Assembly: GCF_003014735.1 (NCBI RefSeq)
Contig: NZ_PYAX01000001.1
Location: 853,121-917,120 of the forward strand
Reading direction: 5' to 3'
From: Saccharothrix carnea
GTDB lineage: Bacteria > Actinomycetota > Actinomycetes > Mycobacteriales > Pseudonocardiaceae
DNA length: 64,000 nucleotides
Shown here one piece after another: positions 44,624 through 55,796 of the stretch. The position numbers were made by a program, and so were the translations under genes. Every line of letters begins with the position of its first letter. Position 1 is the stretch's first letter. Below the pieces are notes generated by a model, which was not told the origin of the DNA, searched no databases, and saw nothing but the letters and a program-made list of their open reading frames with translations.

Positions 44624-45269
44624 CACCCACTAACACGATCGAGTGACATTCCCCCAAAAATGTACGGAAACACTGTTCTCGTACCTCGGTTGATCAAGAC
44701 GGACCCCGCAACCACCCCGACTACCCAAAACCACCCGCCCACCCCACCCCGACACTCCCCTCCCGCCGCAGGACAGACACGAAAGGAACACCCGCCACCC
44801 CCGAGTACGCACACCGGGCCCACCAACCCACCCGACCACGCTGCGACGCGGACCGCGACCGCTCGCGGGGACGGACGCTGGGGTCGGGCCACGCCGGGCG
44901 TGTCCGGTGCGCGAGGTAGCGGCCGGACGAGCCACACGGCGCAGCCTGCGGCGGCGGTCTGGGTCCACCGCCGGGTGGGCCCAGACCGGTCGAGTCGCGA
45001 GGTGTCGGGCGTGGCGTGCACGAGCACGCGCGGGGCGACCGTGAGACGGCTCAGATGAGCGGCGAGGCGGCAGGCGGCGGGTGTGGGGGCCGGGGGCGCG
45101 TCCGGAGTTTGAGGGCCGGGTACCGAGGGCCCACGGAGTGAGGAGCGCGTGCCGAGGGCCGGTGGCGGGCGCGGGGGTGTGAGCGGGCGCGGGGTGTGGG
45201 CGCGAGTTCGGGTGCCGGGGGCGGGTGGGAGGGCGAGGAGACCGCAGGGGACGGGGTGGGGGGTGAAAG
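44624..45269. other. About 650 bp without a recognisable gene
   Basis: Between the convergent Rv3235-family gene and secA. An AT-richer island at 44640-44700 contains ACATT/AATGT and GTACG/CGTAC mirror pairs and looks promoter-like. The remainder is extremely GC-rich, partly simple sequence, and open in several frames only because stops are rare. None of those frames shows a recognisable domain or ribosome-binding site. Confidence 0.6.
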
Positions 45270-45308
45270 CGGAAGCGGGCCGCCGATGGTGTCGGTGGCC
45301 CGCTTCCG
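45270..45308. terminator. Terminator of secA
   Basis: A perfect 12-bp stem (CGGAAGCGGGCC and its complement) with a 15-base loop, 24 bases beyond the secA stop on the minus strand. Confidence 0.88.
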
Positions 45309-45331
45309 GTGGGTTCCAGGTTGGGGTTTGG

Positions 45332-48202
<2,871 letters not shown>

Positions 48203-48633
48203 CCGGGTCGACCTCATTACCTCATCGCGACGCGCCCGGGGGACGGGCGCCTTCCACAGGGGCTCACCACGGCCATGGCGAGCCTTCACCAACTGCCATC
48301 GTAGGCAAGTCGTGAAGGTGTGTGCACAGACACAGGTAGGAACCCGGCCCGAATGGCTCGGCGGGAGGCTCGGACGCGCCTGTCGCAGCGCCCCTGGCAG
48401 AGGGTCAAGATCGCGTTGCGTGACCAGGACCGGTAGGTCGTCACCCGGACGGACGTAGAGGACCGGCGCCTGCCGGCTCGCCCGATTTAGAGACAAATCC
48501 CACGTCACCCGGCACGCGGTCTTCGACGGACGTCGCAGTGCTCACGGTGACGATTTCGCGATGCCACACCGCTGGTTCGTGATCTATTTTCCGGTGATCA
48601 CGGTTCCGGGGTGCGGGAAATGGTCCGGGCAAC
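48203..48633. promoter_or_regulatory. secA upstream region
   Basis: 430 bp with no convincing gene. It must hold the secA promoter and leader. CGTGATC (48578-48584) and GATCACG (48596-48602) form an inverted repeat around an AT-rich 11-base spacer, a possible operator. No -10/-35 pair could be fixed. Confidence 0.45.
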
Positions 48634-48666
48634 GCAACCCCCGGCGTCCGGGACGCCGGGGGTTGC
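48634..48666 (-). terminator. Terminator of hpf
   Basis: A perfect 15-bp stem (GCAACCCCCGGCGTC and its complement) with a 3-base loop, 37 bases after the hpf stop. Confidence 0.92.
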
Positions 48667-48703
48667 GGCGAAGTCGAGTGCGGGGACCGTGGTCAGATGG
48701 CGC

Positions 48704-49396
48704 TCAGGCCAACCTGATCACGCCGTAGTCGAACCCCTTTCGGCGGTAGACCACGCTCGGACGGCCGCTGTCGGCGTCGGAGAACAGGTAGAAGTCGTGG
48801 CCGACCAGTTCCATCTCGTAGAGGGCCTGGTCGACGGTCATCGGCTTGGCCGTGTGCTCTTTCTCGCGCACGATCTGGCCGGGCAGGTTGTCCTCGATGC
48901 CGTCTTCCCAGCGCTGCGCGGGCACTTCCGCCATGCCCTCGTGCGCGGGTTCCGGCTCGGTCGCTTCGAGCACCGCGGTGTGGCCGAGCCACAGGCCCTG
49001 TGCCTGGCCGCCGTCGCCGTCCGGGCGGAGGGGGAGCGACTCCGCGAGTCCGCTGGTCGCCTCGGCGACCGACGTCGGGCCGCGTCGCCCGTGGTGCACG
49101 CGCCTGCGATCATGAGAGCGCCGCAGCCGGTTCTCGAGCTTGCTCACCGCGGAGTCGAGGGCGGCGTAGAAGTCGCCCGCACATGCTTCGGAACGAATCA
49201 CCGGACCGCGCCCCTTGCCGGTGATCTCGACCCGCTGGCAGTTCTTGGACTGCCTGCGGTTCGGTTCGTGGAAGAGTTCCACGTCGAAGCGGATGACCTT
49301 GCGGTCGTAACGCTCAAGCCTGGCCAGCTTTTCGGCGACGTGAACCCTGTAGTGATCGGGCACCTCGACGTTGCGGCCCTTAACGACGATGTCCAT
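48704..49396 (-). CDS. hpf: Ribosome hibernation promoting factor, long form
   Basis: 230 residues from an ATG with GGGAGG upstream. N-terminal RaiA/HPF fold: MDIVVKGRNVEVPDHYRVHV, DVELFHEPNRRQSKNCQRVE, FYAALDSAVSKLENRLRRSH. After a variable linker comes the dimerisation domain KPMTVDQALYEMELVGHDFY with LFSDADSGRPSVVYRRKGFD. Long HPF joins two 70S ribosomes into silent 100S dimers in stationary phase or hypoxia. Ortholog of Rv3241c by position. Confidence 0.96.
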   Translation of the reverse strand: MDIVVKGRNVEVPDHYRVHVAEKLARLERYDRKVIRFDVELFHEPNRRQSKNCQRVEITGKGRGPVIRSEACAGDFYAALDSAVSKLENRLRRSHDRRRVHHGRRGPTSVAEATSGLAESLPLRPDGDGGQAQGLWLGHTAVLEATEPEPAHEGMAEVPAQRWEDGIEDNLPGQIVREKEHTAKPMTVDQALYEMELVGHDFYLFSDADSGRPSVVYRRKGFDYGVIRLA

Positions 49397-49826
49397 ACAC
49401 GACCTCCCTCGCTTTGCTGCGAGCAATGGCTTTGGATCGCTTGGGCGCCGGACCGCGATCGTCTTCGCGGACTTGTCGCTGAGGGTGGCCCCTCAGCGCC
49501 CCACCGGCGCCAGGATCATGGGCTGTTCGCCTCCTCCCCGCGTGCCGGGAACGCTGATAGCGGTGCACGTTAGCCCGGTATTCGCCGCTGCGACAGCCCC
49601 CGGGGCGGGGGAACTCCAAGATTTTCTTGTCGTAACACAGAGCGACGAAAATCGCCTCCCGGCGGCACGCCACGCGGGCGCGTTCCATCGCCACCCCGGC
49701 CACCGCTCACCCGAACGGCCGAGACCGGCACAGGCACCCGTCGGCAGAGTGGTTGCGTCGAACGGCCTCTGCGCGGGCGTCATAACCGGCCAACGGCCGA
49801 GCGTCCCGGGAGGTTCCCGGGCGGAT
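49397..49826. other. Gap between hpf and comF
   Basis: 430 bp. Frames open on the minus strand here show no recognisable domain and have atypical codon use, so I leave them out. It should contain the hpf promoter; GCTGAGG/CCTCAGC (near 49480-49500) forms a small hairpin in the leader. No stress-sigma consensus could be fixed. Confidence 0.5.
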
Positions 49827-50471
49827 TCACCCGTGTGGGTGGGTTCTGCGTGCGGTGGTCAGGGTGAGCACCGCGGGTACCCGGATTCCGGCCGCTTTCA
49901 ACACCGAAACGCAGGCTCGTGCCGTCGATCCCGTCGTCACCACGTCATCCAGCAGGACAACCGGTGTTCCCGGTGGTGGCAGGCAATCCGGGACGAGTCG
50001 GACACGGCCCGCCAGATTCACCTGCCGGGACGCCGCGTCGAGCCGCGCCGAATCGCGAACTCCTCTCGCGAAGGCGAGCGCGGGCACGGTGGAAAAGCCG
50101 GACGCACGTGCCATTCTCAGCACGTGGGAACCGCCGCGGGCACGGGCCGCCGACGCCCGCGACGGCGCCGGCACCAGCCACGGATCGGGCCCCACGCCGG
50201 GCAGCCGGGGCACCGCGGCGGCGACCAGCGCACCGAACACGGCCGCCAGTTCACGACGCCCGCGCTCCTTGAACGCCAGCACCAGCTCACGCGCCGCGCC
50301 CCCGTACCCGGCCAGCGCGAACACCGGCGGCCCGGTACCGGGTACGCGCTTCGGCATCCCGAAGAGGGCCAGGCAACGACCACAAAGACGCACGCCCCAG
50401 GTGCCGCAGCCGGGACAGCGGGGCGGGAACAGCAGGTTGATCAGCATGCCTGCGACGATGCCGGCGACCAC
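49827..50471 (-). CDS. comF: ComF-family phosphoribosyltransferase-like protein
   Basis: About 214 residues (start uncertain; GTG 50471 or ATG 50447). N-terminal hydrophobic patch MLINLLFPPR, then a zinc-ribbon-like CPGCGTWGVRLCGRC, and the PRTase core with LVPAPSRASAARARGG and the PRPP loop VVLLDDVVTTGSTARACVSV. ComF helps DNA uptake in competent Bacillus; in actinobacteria its role is unproven. Same position as Rv3242c, downstream of lpqB. Confidence 0.88.
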   Translation of the reverse strand: MVAGIVAGMLINLLFPPRCPGCGTWGVRLCGRCLALFGMPKRVPGTGPPVFALAGYGGAARELVLAFKERGRRELAAVFGALVAAAVPRLPGVGPDPWLVPAPSRASAARARGGSHVLRMARASGFSTVPALAFARGVRDSARLDAASRQVNLAGRVRLVPDCLPPPGTPVVLLDDVVTTGSTARACVSVLKAAGIRVPAVLTLTTARRTHPHG

Positions 50472-50547
50472 CGACAGAACAGGCCCCTCCGCCGAGGTGC
50501 GCGCCTTGCACGATCGGGTGAAGATGGGGACGACCCCGTCCCCACCC

Positions 50548-52278
50548 TCAGCCCGGGTAGAAGGCCTGGGTGCCCGGGTCGACCTTGGTGGTCGACGCAC
50601 GCCACACGTCACCCACGTCGTTCGCGCTCCACAACCCGCGCTGGTCCACGGCCAGCACGTTGCGACCCGGCGCGGCGGTCACCGAGGCCACCGGGACGGT
50701 CAGGTTCGACGTGTTGTACCGCTCCACCCGCACGCCGTCGATGTTCACCTTGGCGATCGGGTACGCCGACACCGAGGTGCTCACCACCAGCACGTCCTGC
50801 GCCAGCCAGTCCACCGACAACGCGTTGTTGCCCAGCACGGACGGCTGGAGGTGGCGCGGCGACCGCAGCGACACCGCCGAATCCTGGTCCCGCACCACGG
50901 CCGCCACCACGAGCTTCCCGCCCACCACGGCCGCCACCCTGGTGCCGTCGCGCGACAGCCTCAGCTCGGTGATGCCGCCCAGCTCGGTCAGCTCGGAGGC
51001 GTTGACCGCGTTCGCCGTCCACCCGCGGTCGGTCTTGATCACGCGCACCACGTTCGCGCCGTCCGCGACCGTCCACACCTCGACGCCCGGCTCGCCCTGG
51101 CGACCGCTGAGCAGCCACGTCGGCCTGGTCATGGCGGACGCGCGCAGGTCGACCTCGGCCAGCTGCTCCTGCACCGGCCCGATCCGCAGCCGCACCGCGT
51201 CGTCACCGACCCGGCTGACCACGGCCAGCTGGCTGCCGTCCATCGACTGCGCCGCGCTCAACGCCTGGTACTCGCCCGCACCCGCGGGACCGGGCACCAC
51301 GTCGCCGTTGACCTGCTTGACCCGCCCGTTGCCGACCAGCATCCCGGTCAGGTCGGCGTTCGGCGTGGTCAGCTCCTCACCGGTCTGCACGTCCGCGGGC
51401 CGCCACTCGTGCTGCTCGTCGTTGACCGGTTGGCCCTCGACCATCACCCGGATGCGGCTGCTGGTGACGCCCGCGAGCGACTTCACCACCTGCGCCACGA
51501 TCTGCTTGCCGACCTGCACGGTGATGTCGCCGACCTTGGTGAGGTCGACTTCGAGGGCGCCGTCGTTGGCCTCGGAGGTGTTGCGGCGCTGCGTCGCGCC
51601 GTTCGGGATGGCCGTGGTCACCGCGTCGCGCACGCCCACCGAGGGGCCCTTGAGCAGCAGGCTCGTCACCCGGCTCGGGATCGACGTGGACGGCGCGATG
51701 ACGACCCACCGCGGGTCGGGCACGAGCACGCTGAAGTCCGGGCTGTAGAAGAACAGCGTCACCCGCCGGTAGTTCTGCTGGAACCCGCCCAGCGGCACGT
51801 AGACGCCGTCCGGCGGCGCGGAGATGCGCCACTGGTCGTCGGCGTCGCGCTCGATCCCGATCGCCGTGTCGAGAGGGCCGATGAGCTGGATGAACGAGTT
51901 GTCCTCCAGCTGCAGGCGGCCGACGTTGCGGCCTTGGAGCAGCACCGTGCGGTTCTTGTCGTCCGCCGTCACGCCCGGCGTCGGCACGGTGTTGAACGTC
52001 GTGTCGATGATCGTCGGCGTGCCCTTGGTGTTCCAGTTCTTCTTGGCGTCCTCGGTCAGGTACGCCTTGGCCGCCGCGTAGTCGCTCTCGGGGTTGGCGG
52101 AGGCGTTGACGAACTCCCGGACCAGCGTCAACGGGTCGATGTCGTCGACCGGCTCGGGCGCGGCGGCCTCGCTGGCGTTGCCCGCCGAGGGGTTGACCGC
52201 GATCGGCGAGGTCTCGGTGGGGATCGCCGCGCAGCCCGCGGCCACGAGCACGCCCAGCAGCACCGCGAGCAGCCTCAC
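50548..52278 (-). CDS. lpqB: Lipoprotein LpqB (MtrAB accessory)
   Basis: 576 residues. Signal peptide VRLLAVLLGVLVAAGC with the lipid-modified Cys at 16. A GerMN-type domain lies near residues 215-330 (WVVIAPSTSIPSRVTSLLLK), then a beta-propeller-like C-terminal half. LpqB interacts with the sensor MtrB and tunes MtrA activity and cell division. The GTG start overlaps the mtrB stop as GTGA, confirming co-translation. Longer frames upstream belong to mtrB. Confidence 0.94.
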   Translation of the reverse strand: MRLLAVLLGVLVAAGCAAIPTETSPIAVNPSAGNASEAAAPEPVDDIDPLTLVREFVNASANPESDYAAAKAYLTEDAKKNWNTKGTPTIIDTTFNTVPTPGVTADDKNRTVLLQGRNVGRLQLEDNSFIQLIGPLDTAIGIERDADDQWRISAPPDGVYVPLGGFQQNYRRVTLFFYSPDFSVLVPDPRWVVIAPSTSIPSRVTSLLLKGPSVGVRDAVTTAIPNGATQRRNTSEANDGALEVDLTKVGDITVQVGKQIVAQVVKSLAGVTSSRIRVMVEGQPVNDEQHEWRPADVQTGEELTTPNADLTGMLVGNGRVKQVNGDVVPGPAGAGEYQALSAAQSMDGSQLAVVSRVGDDAVRLRIGPVQEQLAEVDLRASAMTRPTWLLSGRQGEPGVEVWTVADGANVVRVIKTDRGWTANAVNASELTELGGITELRLSRDGTRVAAVVGGKLVVAAVVRDQDSAVSLRSPRHLQPSVLGNNALSVDWLAQDVLVVSTSVSAYPIAKVNIDGVRVERYNTSNLTVPVASVTAAPGRNVLAVDQRGLWSANDVGDVWRASTTKVDPGTQAFYPG

Positions 52279-54155
52279 CGGACCTCCTCGCGTTCGCCGG
52301 TGACCGGTTGCGCGGGCTGCCACGTGATCTCCTCCTCGGTCAGCTCGACCTCCTCGACCGGCTCGGGCGCGTCCGGCTCCGGCTCGACCACGGGCGGCAG
52401 GTCGGGCGGCTCCAGCGGCAGCGGGCTGGAGGTCAGCTCGTGGCCCAGCCGGCACGGCAGGGTGAGCCGGAACACCGCGCCGAGGCCGCGTTCGCCCCAC
52501 GCCTGCAGCCAGCCGCCGTGCAGCCGGGCGTCCTCCAGGCTGATCGACAGGCCGAGGCCGGTGCCGCCGGTGCGGCGGTTGCGGGACGGGTCGGCGCGCC
52601 AGAACCGGTTGAACACCAGGTCCGCCTCGCCGGGGCGCAGGCCGACGCCGCGGTCCCGGACGGTCACCGCGACCGCCTCGCCGTCACCGCGCAGCGTCAG
52701 CTCGACCGGCATGCCCTCGCCGTGGTCGATGGCGTTGGCCAGCAGGTTGCGCAGGATCCGCTCGACGCGGCGGGAGTCCAGCTCGGCGGTGACCTCGTGG
52801 TCGGGCAGGTCCATCACGATCGTGGTGCCGCTGCTGTTGGCGATGGCGCGCACCGCGTCGTGGGCGCGCCTGGCCAGCACGCGGATGTCGACCAGCTCGG
52901 CGGCGAGCTCCTCGACGCCCGCGTCGAGCCTGCTGATCTCCAGCAGGTCGCCGAGCAGCGACTCGAACCGGTCCAGCTCGTCCACCAGCAGCTCTGTCGA
53001 GCGGGCCAGGCCGCCGGGGAACTGCTCGCGCGAGGCGTGCAGCACGTCCGCGGCCATCCGCACGGTCGTCAACGGGGTGCGCAGCTCGTGCGAGACGTCG
53101 GAGGTGAAGCGGCGCTGGAGCTGGCCGAACTCCTCCAGCTGGTGGATCTGGCGCTGGATGCTGGCGGCCATCTCGTTGTACGACTCGGCCAGCCGCGCCA
53201 CGTCGTCCTCGCCGACCACGGGCATGCGCTGGTCCAGGCTGCCCTCGGCGAACCGCTCGGCGATCTCGGCGGCCTGCCGCACGGGCCGCACGACCTGCCG
53301 GGTGACCAGGTTCGCGATCAGCGCGAGCAGCAGGAGCAGCACCACGCCGCCGACGACCAGGGTGCTCTGCACGACGTCCGCGGTGGCCTGCTCGCTGGTC
53401 AGCGGGAACAGCAGGTACAGGTGCATGGGCCGGGCGGAGCTGTTCACCGGTTTGCCGACGACGAGCAGCGTGGTGGGTCCGGCCTCGCGTTCCACGGTGG
53501 TGATCTGGTAGCCGGCGCTGCCCCGTTCGAGCATCTTGAACAGCCCGTCCGGCACGTCTTCGTACTGGCCGACCGCGACCGGCAGGCCGTCGGAGCCGGT
53601 GTCGTCCGGGTCGCGGAGCACCGGCTCGAACGCGCCCGCGCCGGAACTGGTCGGGTCGAGGTCGACACCCGACGTGTTGATCTTGTTCAGGGCGGTGGTG
53701 AACCGCGTCTTGACGCTGTCCGGGCCCGGGTTGAGGCCCGCCAGGTCGGGCGCGATCGCCGCCGCGCTGGCCTCGGTCTGCCGGACCGCCGCGTCGATCT
53801 TGGTCTCCAGCAGCTGGCCGGTGATCTGCACCTGGAGCACCATGCCCAGCACGAACACCACGGCCGACGACAGCGCCAGCGTGCTGACCACGACGCGCAG
53901 CTGCAGCGAACGGCGCCACAGCTCGCCGAACGCGACCGCCTGGCGACGAGCGCGTTCGACCCCGCGGCGCGCTTCTCGCACCACGGGGTCGAAACGGTGT
54001 CGGATTGCGCCACCTCCGGCGTCGCGAGGCTCGGTCGCCTGGAAGTCGGTCGTTCGCGACTGATCCTCCGACGATCGAAGAGCGTGATCGCCGGAGGATG
54101 AGTCACGAACGACCGACGCGACCTCGCGGGGTCGTCCGGGGTGGCGCCCTGTCAC
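52275..54155 (-). CDS. mtrB: Sensor histidine kinase MtrB
   Basis: 626 residues if started at the GTG overlapping the mtrA stop (GTGA). Two membrane helices (LQLRVVVSTLALSSAVVFVL near residue 88; VVLLLLLALIANLVTRQVVR near 290) flank an extracytoplasmic sensor. HAMP, HisKA (RRFTSDVSHELRTPLTTVRM), N-box NLLANAIDHG and GTGLGLSISLED follow. It phosphorylates MtrA. The first 70 codons have unusually many A/T third positions and contain a 73-bp palindromic repeat, so the true start may lie downstream, near the GTG pair around 53985. Confidence 0.92.
   Translation of the reverse strand: MTGRHPGRPREVASVVRDSSSGDHALRSSEDQSRTTDFQATEPRDAGGGAIRHRFDPVVREARRGVERARRQAVAFGELWRRSLQLRVVVSTLALSSAVVFVLGMVLQVQITGQLLETKIDAAVRQTEASAAAIAPDLAGLNPGPDSVKTRFTTALNKINTSGVDLDPTSSGAGAFEPVLRDPDDTGSDGLPVAVGQYEDVPDGLFKMLERGSAGYQITTVEREAGPTTLLVVGKPVNSSARPMHLYLLFPLTSEQATADVVQSTLVVGGVVLLLLLALIANLVTRQVVRPVRQAAEIAERFAEGSLDQRMPVVGEDDVARLAESYNEMAASIQRQIHQLEEFGQLQRRFTSDVSHELRTPLTTVRMAADVLHASREQFPGGLARSTELLVDELDRFESLLGDLLEISRLDAGVEELAAELVDIRVLARRAHDAVRAIANSSGTTIVMDLPDHEVTAELDSRRVERILRNLLANAIDHGEGMPVELTLRGDGEAVAVTVRDRGVGLRPGEADLVFNRFWRADPSRNRRTGGTGLGLSISLEDARLHGGWLQAWGERGLGAVFRLTLPCRLGHELTSSPLPLEPPDLPPVVEPEPDAPEPVEEVELTEEEITWQPAQPVTGEREEVR
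54045..54117. repeat. Palindromic repeat family, copy A (mtrA-mtrB junction)
   Basis: A 73-bp near-palindrome: 26-base arms (54045-54070 and 54092-54117) match at 24 of 26 positions around a 21-base loop. Outer GGTCGC/GCGACC arms (54033-54038, 54118-54123) extend the symmetry. Its reverse complement has the same ends (GTCGG...CCGAC) and almost the same loop as copy B at 56785-56856. Confidence 0.85.
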
Positions 54156-54838
54156 GGAGGGCCGGCCTTGTAACCCACGCCGCGCACGGTCAGCACCACC
54201 TCGGGGTGCTCCGGGTCGCGCTCGACCTTCGACCGCAGCCGCTGCACGTGGACGTTGACCAGCCGGGTGTCCGCCGCGTGCCGGTAGCCCCACACCTGCT
54301 CCAGCAGCACCTCGCGGGTGAACACCTGGCGCGGCTTGCGGGCCAGCGCCACGAGCAGGTCGAACTCCAGCGGCGTGAGCTGGATCGGCTTGCCCTCGCG
54401 CAGCACCTCGTGGCCGGGCACGTCGATGGTCAGGTCGCCGATCTGCAGCACCTCGGCGGGCTCGGCCTCGGTGCGGCGCAGGCGGGCGCGGATGCGGGCC
54501 ACCAGCTCCTTCGGCTTGAACGGCTTGACCACGTAGTCGTCCGCGCCGGACTCCAGGCCGAGCACCACGTCCACCGTGTCGCTCTTCGCGGTCAGCATCA
54601 CGATCGGGACGCCCGACTCGGACCGGATCGCCTTGCAGACGTCGATGCCGTTCATGCCGGGCAGCATCAGGTCCAGCAGGACCAGGTCGGGCTTCAACTC
54701 GCGCAGCGCGGGCAGCGCGCGGGCGCCGTCGGCCACCACAGCGGTGTCGAAGCCCTCGCCCCGCAGCACGATGGTCAGCATCTCCGCCAGAGCGGGGTCG
54801 TCGTCCACGACGAGCACGCGTGCCTTCATACCCAACAT
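54152..54838 (-). CDS. mtrA: Response regulator MtrA
   Basis: 228 residues from ATG 54838 with GGGAC just upstream (ATG 54829 gives MKARVLVVDDD, equally plausible). OmpR family: receiver acid pocket VVDDD, phosphorylated Asp in LVLLDLMLPGMNG, switch MLTAKS, and KPFKPKELVARIRARLRR. Winged helix: LTPLEFDLLVALARKPRQVF, VWGYRHAADTRLVNVHVQRL. Near-identical to mycobacterial MtrA, the essential regulator of replication, division and antibiotic development genes. First regulator gene of mtrA-mtrB-lpqB. Confidence 0.97.
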   Translation of the reverse strand: MLGMKARVLVVDDDPALAEMLTIVLRGEGFDTAVVADGARALPALRELKPDLVLLDLMLPGMNGIDVCKAIRSESGVPIVMLTAKSDTVDVVLGLESGADDYVVKPFKPKELVARIRARLRRTEAEPAEVLQIGDLTIDVPGHEVLREGKPIQLTPLEFDLLVALARKPRQVFTREVLLEQVWGYRHAADTRLVNVHVQRLRSKVERDPEHPEVVLTVRGVGYKAGPP

Positions 54839-54990
54839 CGTCCCACTAGTGGCCGGGAGTCCACGCACCGCCCAGCGGTCATCGCTGCTGGTCGCCGCGC
54901 GCGTCCACTCCGTAGCCAGTCTCTGCCGCCGATCCACGAGCCCACCTCGTCTCGCTGAACGGGAATCCTCAGCGACTCATCGGCACAGTG

Positions 54991-55005
54991 GTGACGTTTT
55001 GTTAC
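54991..55005. promoter_or_regulatory. Candidate MtrA box upstream of mtrA
   Basis: GTGAC-GTTTT-GTTAC: two GTNAC-type pentamers spaced ten bases apart in the AT-rich gap between tmk and mtrA. MtrA sites are known as direct repeats of such sequence, so autoregulation is possible. The same AT-rich patch is the best promoter candidate for the mtrA operon. Confidence 0.4.
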
Positions 55006-55014
55006 TTTATTACA

Positions 55015-55656
55015 CTAATGGGTGAACCACCGGTCGAGGATCGACTCGACCCGCAGGTCAGCGGTACCGTCCAGCACCTCCCACGGCGAGAGCCACCCGG
55101 CTGCGGCCAGACCGTCGTAGACGGCGGCGCAGCGGGCCTGGAGACCACCGTCCGACTCGTACAGGTCCCGTCCCCTGGCCTCTTGCGCCTCGCGGTGCGC
55201 CGCCCGGTCCGCGGCCACCCCCGCGGGCACGCGCAGCAGCAGGTGCAGATCCGGGATCGGCAACCCGAAGCGGTCCACCTCCAGCGACCGCAGCCACTCG
55301 ACGAACTCGCCGTCCGCACCCTGGTGCAGCCGGGCCGCGCCGTAGGCCGCGTTGGACGCGATGTACCGGTCGAGCAGCACCACGTCGTACCGGTCCAGGT
55401 CGGCCCGGATCCGGTCGGCCGCGCCGCGCCGGTCCAGCGCGTAGAGCACCGACATGCCGTACACCGACTCCGTCAGGTCACCCAGCCTGCCGTGCAGCGC
55501 GTCGCGCACCAGGTCGGCGTGCACGTCCTCGTCGTAGCGCGGGAACGCGCCGGTGGCGAACTTCGCGCCGCGCGCCTCCAGCGCGTCGGTCAACGCCTTG
55601 GCCAGGGTGCGCTTGCCCGCACCGTCCAGGCCCTCGATCACGACGAGTTTTCCCAC
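55015..55656 (-). CDS. tmk: Thymidylate kinase
   Basis: 213 residues. P-loop VVIEGLDGAGKRTLAKALTD, DR-Y motif VVLLDRYIASNAAYGAARLH, FPRYDED substrate loop and a LID region with REAQEARGRDLYES. Phosphorylates dTMP to dTDP for DNA synthesis. The GLDGAGKRT loop and ASNAAY motif match the actinobacterial branch (Rv3247c). Lies just upstream of mtrA in the same direction, 176 bases away. Confidence 0.95.
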   Translation of the reverse strand: MGKLVVIEGLDGAGKRTLAKALTDALEARGAKFATGAFPRYDEDVHADLVRDALHGRLGDLTESVYGMSVLYALDRRGAADRIRADLDRYDVVLLDRYIASNAAYGAARLHQGADGEFVEWLRSLEVDRFGLPIPDLHLLLRVPAGVAADRAAHREAQEARGRDLYESDGGLQARCAAVYDGLAAAGWLSPWEVLDGTADLRVESILDRWFTH

Positions 55657-55796
55657 GAGAACACCCTAAGGGGCGGTGCTCGCTCACGATCGGCCGCATG
55701 ACATCGCCCAGTCGGGTGATGAGAGATCCTTTGCGTCACCAGATTGAGTGACTACGGTGAACCCCATTTCCGGTTGCGCGAAAGGGTGGTGCCGCG

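Noticed and set aside
44660..45058. A 132-codon plus-strand frame in the gap before secA
   Set aside because: Pro/Thr-rich low-complexity translation, no ribosome-binding site, overlapping open frames on both strands; treated as noncoding.
49493..49783. A 96-codon minus-strand frame between hpf and comF
   Set aside because: No domain, no ribosome-binding site and codon third positions unlike neighbouring genes.
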